NCBI GenBank assembly: GCA_002716525.1
Contig: PBBH01000030.1
Coordinates: 9,685-18,295, forward strand
Reading direction: 5' to 3'
DNA: 8,611 bases
Source of the DNA: Fidelibacterota bacterium
GTDB lineage: Bacteria; Fidelibacterota; Marinisomatia; Marinisomatales; TCS55
Made by a program: the position numbers and the translations under genes. Shown here piece by piece: positions 6,778-8,611 of the stretch (its first letter is position 1; the number at the start of each line of letters is the position of its first letter). Below the pieces are notes generated by a model that was not told the DNA's origin, ran no database searches, and was given only the letters and a program-made list of their open reading frames with translations.

Positions 6778-7637
6778 TTGACCAATTGCTTACGAATTTT
6801 CTCCAAACAAGTTTCAACTGAATTGGGGACGATTCCCAATGCTGATTCAATTTTTTCTGTTTTTAACCCACTTCTTAATGGGCGCGGTGCAGTTTGATTT
6901 AAATCAGCGGTCGAAATGGGCGATACCAAGTTTGTATCCAGATCAAATACCTTTGCGATAATCAAGGCAAAATCATATCGATTCATAAGGTCTGCATCAC
7001 CATAATGAAATAGGTCAAAAGCTTTTATATTAATCAACTTGCCAATTAGTGGGGCTAAAGATTCAGTCCATGTTGGATTATTCCATTGGTCGTCAACCAC
7101 ATTGATTTTCTTACCTTGAGATAAGGAATCCACCACCCACTTTACAAAACTGGCCTGGGTCAGTTTTGTATAACTATAGAGCACATTGGTTCTAAGGATG
7201 GTTGTCCTAGTGTGATTTGCCCTTAACCATTCATCAGCGTCCAGTTTCGTTCTTCCATATACAGAAATGGGGTTGGTTTCGTCTAATTCATCGTAGGGGC
7301 CCGCTATTCCATCAAACACATAATCGGTGGATATTTGTATGAAATGGCCTCCGAAGCCACGGCACAAATTTTTTACACCATCAACATTGATTGCTCGCGC
7401 CATAGAAGGATCATTTTCACATTTATCCACATCGGTCATTGCACCAAGATTCAAGATAATATCAGGATTGGTCTCTGCCAAAACCTGATCAACAGTTTTC
7501 TCATCAGCAATATCAAGTTGTATACCATTATCAAGAACGATCACATCACTGATAAATAACTTAAAGTTTGACTTTAAGTGTTTTATACAAGCTTCTCCAA
7601 ACTGACCATATGAACCGGTTAATAATATAGATTTCAC
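6774..7637 (-). CDS. rfbD: RmlD-family NAD(P)-dependent reductase, probable dTDP-4-dehydrorhamnose reductase
   Basis: The 287-residue extended short-chain dehydrogenase has the cofactor motif TGSYGQFG (7-14), a conserved LDIAD segment (41-45), and NLGAMTDVDKCE (63-74), the counterpart of the family's N-A-A-A-Y-T-x-V-D-x-A-E. ISTDYVFDG (102-110) includes the catalytic Thr, and YGRTKLDADE (127-136) gives the Tyr127/Lys131 pair. NNPTWTESLA and the late APRPLRSGLKTEKI segment match the sugar-nucleotide-binding C-terminal half. In the usual pathway it makes dTDP-L-rhamnose, but rmlA, rmlB and rmlC are not nearby, so another dTDP- or related sugar substrate is possible. The start is GTG; an in-frame TAA three codons upstream excludes a longer version. 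No Shine-Dalgarno sequence is present, and the start codon lies inside a palindrome described separately. Confidence 0.86.
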   Translation of the reverse strand: MKSILLTGSYGQFGEACIKHLKSNFKLFISDVIVLDNGIQLDIADEKTVDQVLAETNPDIILNLGAMTDVDKCENDPSMARAINVDGVKNLCRGFGGHFIQISTDYVFDGIAGPYDELDETNPISVYGRTKLDADEWLRANHTRTTILRTNVLYSYTKLTQASFVKWVVDSLSQGKKINVVDDQWNNPTWTESLAPLIGKLINIKAFDLFHYGDADLMNRYDFALIIAKVFDLDTNLVSPISTADLNQTAPRPLRSGLKTEKIESALGIVPNSVETCLEKIRKQLVK

Positions 7638-7665
7638 AATAAATTATTATTAATTATTTATTGTG
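7635..7665. repeat. 31-nt near-perfect palindrome across the DUF4837-gene stop and the RmlD-gene start
   Basis: CACAATAAAT (7635-7644) and ATTTATTGTG (7656-7665) are perfect 10-bp inverted arms. Inside, after one mismatched pair, another four positions are complementary around a single central base. In the minus-strand transcript the 5' arm contains the last codon and TAA stop of the DUF4837 gene, and the 3' arm ends in the GTG start of the RmlD gene. No T-run follows on either strand, so it does not look like an intrinsic terminator. It could be an RNA hairpin affecting initiation, a protein-binding site, or chance in an A/T-only spacer. Confidence 0.7.
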
Positions 7666-8611
7666 TTATGCTGAAAGAATGAGCCACAATATCGACCTGT
7701 CTTAGTAGTAAATATTTGTCCTTACCCGGATGAAAGATCATTAAATGAATAAAGAAAGTTCGATTGGTTGCTTCATCATAAAATAGGTAAGAAATAAAGG
7801 GTCCCCCTTGCGCTTCCTCAATGCTTTCCCAAAGACCTGTAATTTTCCATGCACCCCAATGGTTGAATGAGACTGGTTCGATTTTAAATAAATGATCTAC
7901 ATACTGGATACTTTCAAAATATTCAGGAATGAGTCTTTTTACATGATCATCTACTGAAGCACTATCGGTGTATGATAAACCCTCTTCCCATTGGACCGCC
8001 AACCATCGGTAAGGCATATCACGTCCCATCCAAAATAATTGTTGCTCAGCACTATTGGCGATCACAGTAAAACCCCACGGAATGTTCATAGTCCAGGCAT
8101 ATTTTTCCTCTAGTTCTTTTTCAAGTTTTTTCTGACGAGAAGATTTACCAAATAAATGAACACTCTGCCGTTTAAAAAAAAGATCGTCATATTGTTTTTT
8201 GAGCCAAGGGCCTTGGTCTTCTGCACGTTCCAATAGTTTATCTATTGTTAAACTATTCATAATGAGATAGTTCTGGTTTCTCGCAAAGACATCCTTTGCA
8301 AAAATAAGCTGGTTCTCACCGTCCATGGTGGATTTATATTGCGCTGGTGATAGTAGGTTCTTTACCAATTTCACACCCAGATTTCGTGGATTCTCTCCAA
8401 AGGCAGCAACAATGACATTCACATGGTTTTTTACATCGTTGAAATTTTCCGGATCCGCCCAGACTCTGCGATAGTATGGCTCTGGTTGTGGTGTGTATAA
8501 TGTATCATTGAAAATCGTTGTGAGCACTGTCTGAATAGCATCTCTGTCTTCGAAAGACGTTACCACCACTAACTCATTATCCGCACCCTGTGCACGTGGT
8601 TTGACAACATC
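7658..8611 (-). CDS. DUF4837 family protein, 5' end beyond the right edge
   Basis: The frame is open to the last base, giving 317 visible residues. The apparent GTG start at 8569 is only an internal Val codon: the preceding residues DVVKPRAQGADNEL fit the family's typical K-P-x-A-x-G-x-x-x-E opening before the first strand (VVVTSFEDRDAI). Further family-like features are the TPQPEPYYRRVW segment, ENPRNLGVKLVKN, the IPWGFTVIANSAEQQLFWMGRD strand-and-turn region, and near the C-terminus GAWKITGLWESIEEAQGGPFISYLF followed by HPGKDKYLLLRQVDIVAHSF. The family occurs mainly in Bacteroidota and relatives and is of unknown function. Members I recall are usually exported lipoproteins, so a signal peptide with lipobox cysteine is expected in the missing part (inference). 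The internal KKLEKELEEKY stretch is charged and helical. It lies 20 bp upstream of the RmlD gene on the same strand. Confidence 0.75.
   Translation of the reverse strand, partial: DVVKPRAQGADNELVVVTSFEDRDAIQTVLTTIFNDTLYTPQPEPYYRRVWADPENFNDVKNHVNVIVAAFGENPRNLGVKLVKNLLSPAQYKSTMDGENQLIFAKDVFARNQNYLIMNSLTIDKLLERAEDQGPWLKKQYDDLFFKRQSVHLFGKSSRQKKLEKELEEKYAWTMNIPWGFTVIANSAEQQLFWMGRDMPYRWLAVQWEEGLSYTDSASVDDHVKRLIPEYFESIQYVDHLFKIEPVSFNHWGAWKITGLWESIEEAQGGPFISYLFYDEATNRTFFIHLMIFHPGKDKYLLLRQVDIVAHSFSITQ

Noticed and set aside
8567..8569. GTG at 8569 as the start of the DUF4837 gene
   Set aside because: The frame is open to the window edge and the 14 upstream residues fit the family's conserved opening, so this is an internal Val codon.
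1..8611. Insertion sequences, CRISPR arrays, tRNA genes, phage genes or toxin-antitoxin pairs
   Set aside because: I looked for terminal repeats, direct repeat arrays, transposase or integrase motifs and small paired genes; almost every base is accounted for by the housekeeping and metabolic genes listed.

Overview
This 8.6 kb window looks like ordinary bacterial chromosome, densely packed with genes and moderately AT-rich. It contains no mobile element, CRISPR array, tRNA or rRNA that I can see. Several signs point to the FCB superphylum (Bacteroidota, Ignavibacteria or Chlorobi relatives, or Marinimicrobia): a DUF4837 protein at the right edge, most start codons lacking a Shine-Dalgarno sequence and sitting in A/T-rich leaders, and a TAnnTTTG-type promoter candidate upstream of yebC. 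This placement is an inference from gene content and signals, not a phylogeny.

Left block, minus strand (1-1330): yebC, ruvC and the first 29 codons of ruvA. This is the widespread YebC/Holliday-junction operon, with ruvC and ruvA overlapping by 4 bp (ATGA).

Central block, plus strand (1411-4638), divergent from yebC: a methylglutaconyl-CoA hydratase-type crotonase, 3-hydroxy-3-methylglutaryl-CoA lyase and the carboxyltransferase (beta) subunit of 3-methylcrotonyl-CoA carboxylase. The junctions are 0 bp and 3 bp, so this is one transcription unit. The three enzymes are the last steps of leucine catabolism: methylcrotonyl-CoA to methylglutaconyl-CoA to HMG-CoA to acetoacetate plus acetyl-CoA. 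The biotin-carrying alpha subunit and isovaleryl-CoA dehydrogenase, usual members of such clusters, are not in the window.

Right block, minus strand (4647-8611), convergent with the leucine block across only 8 bp. In transcription order it holds a 5'-truncated DUF4837 protein, an RmlD-type dTDP-4-dehydrorhamnose reductase, a GT2 polyprenol-phosphate mannosyltransferase-like enzyme, AccA (acetyl-CoA carboxylase carboxyltransferase alpha) and a hotdog-fold acyl-CoA thioesterase. The first three suggest cell-envelope glycan work and the last two fatty-acid or acyl-CoA metabolism. Junctions are tight (20 bp gap, 4 bp overlap, 50 bp gap, 1 bp overlap).

I found no new multi-gene system. The most notable non-coding signal is a near-perfect 31-nt palindrome (7635-7665) that holds both the stop codon of the DUF4837 gene and the GTG start of the RmlD gene. 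Other points worth checking are the missing partner subunit of MccB, the Gly in place of the first catalytic Glu in the crotonase, and the location of a protein of unknown function at the head of an envelope/lipid gene string.
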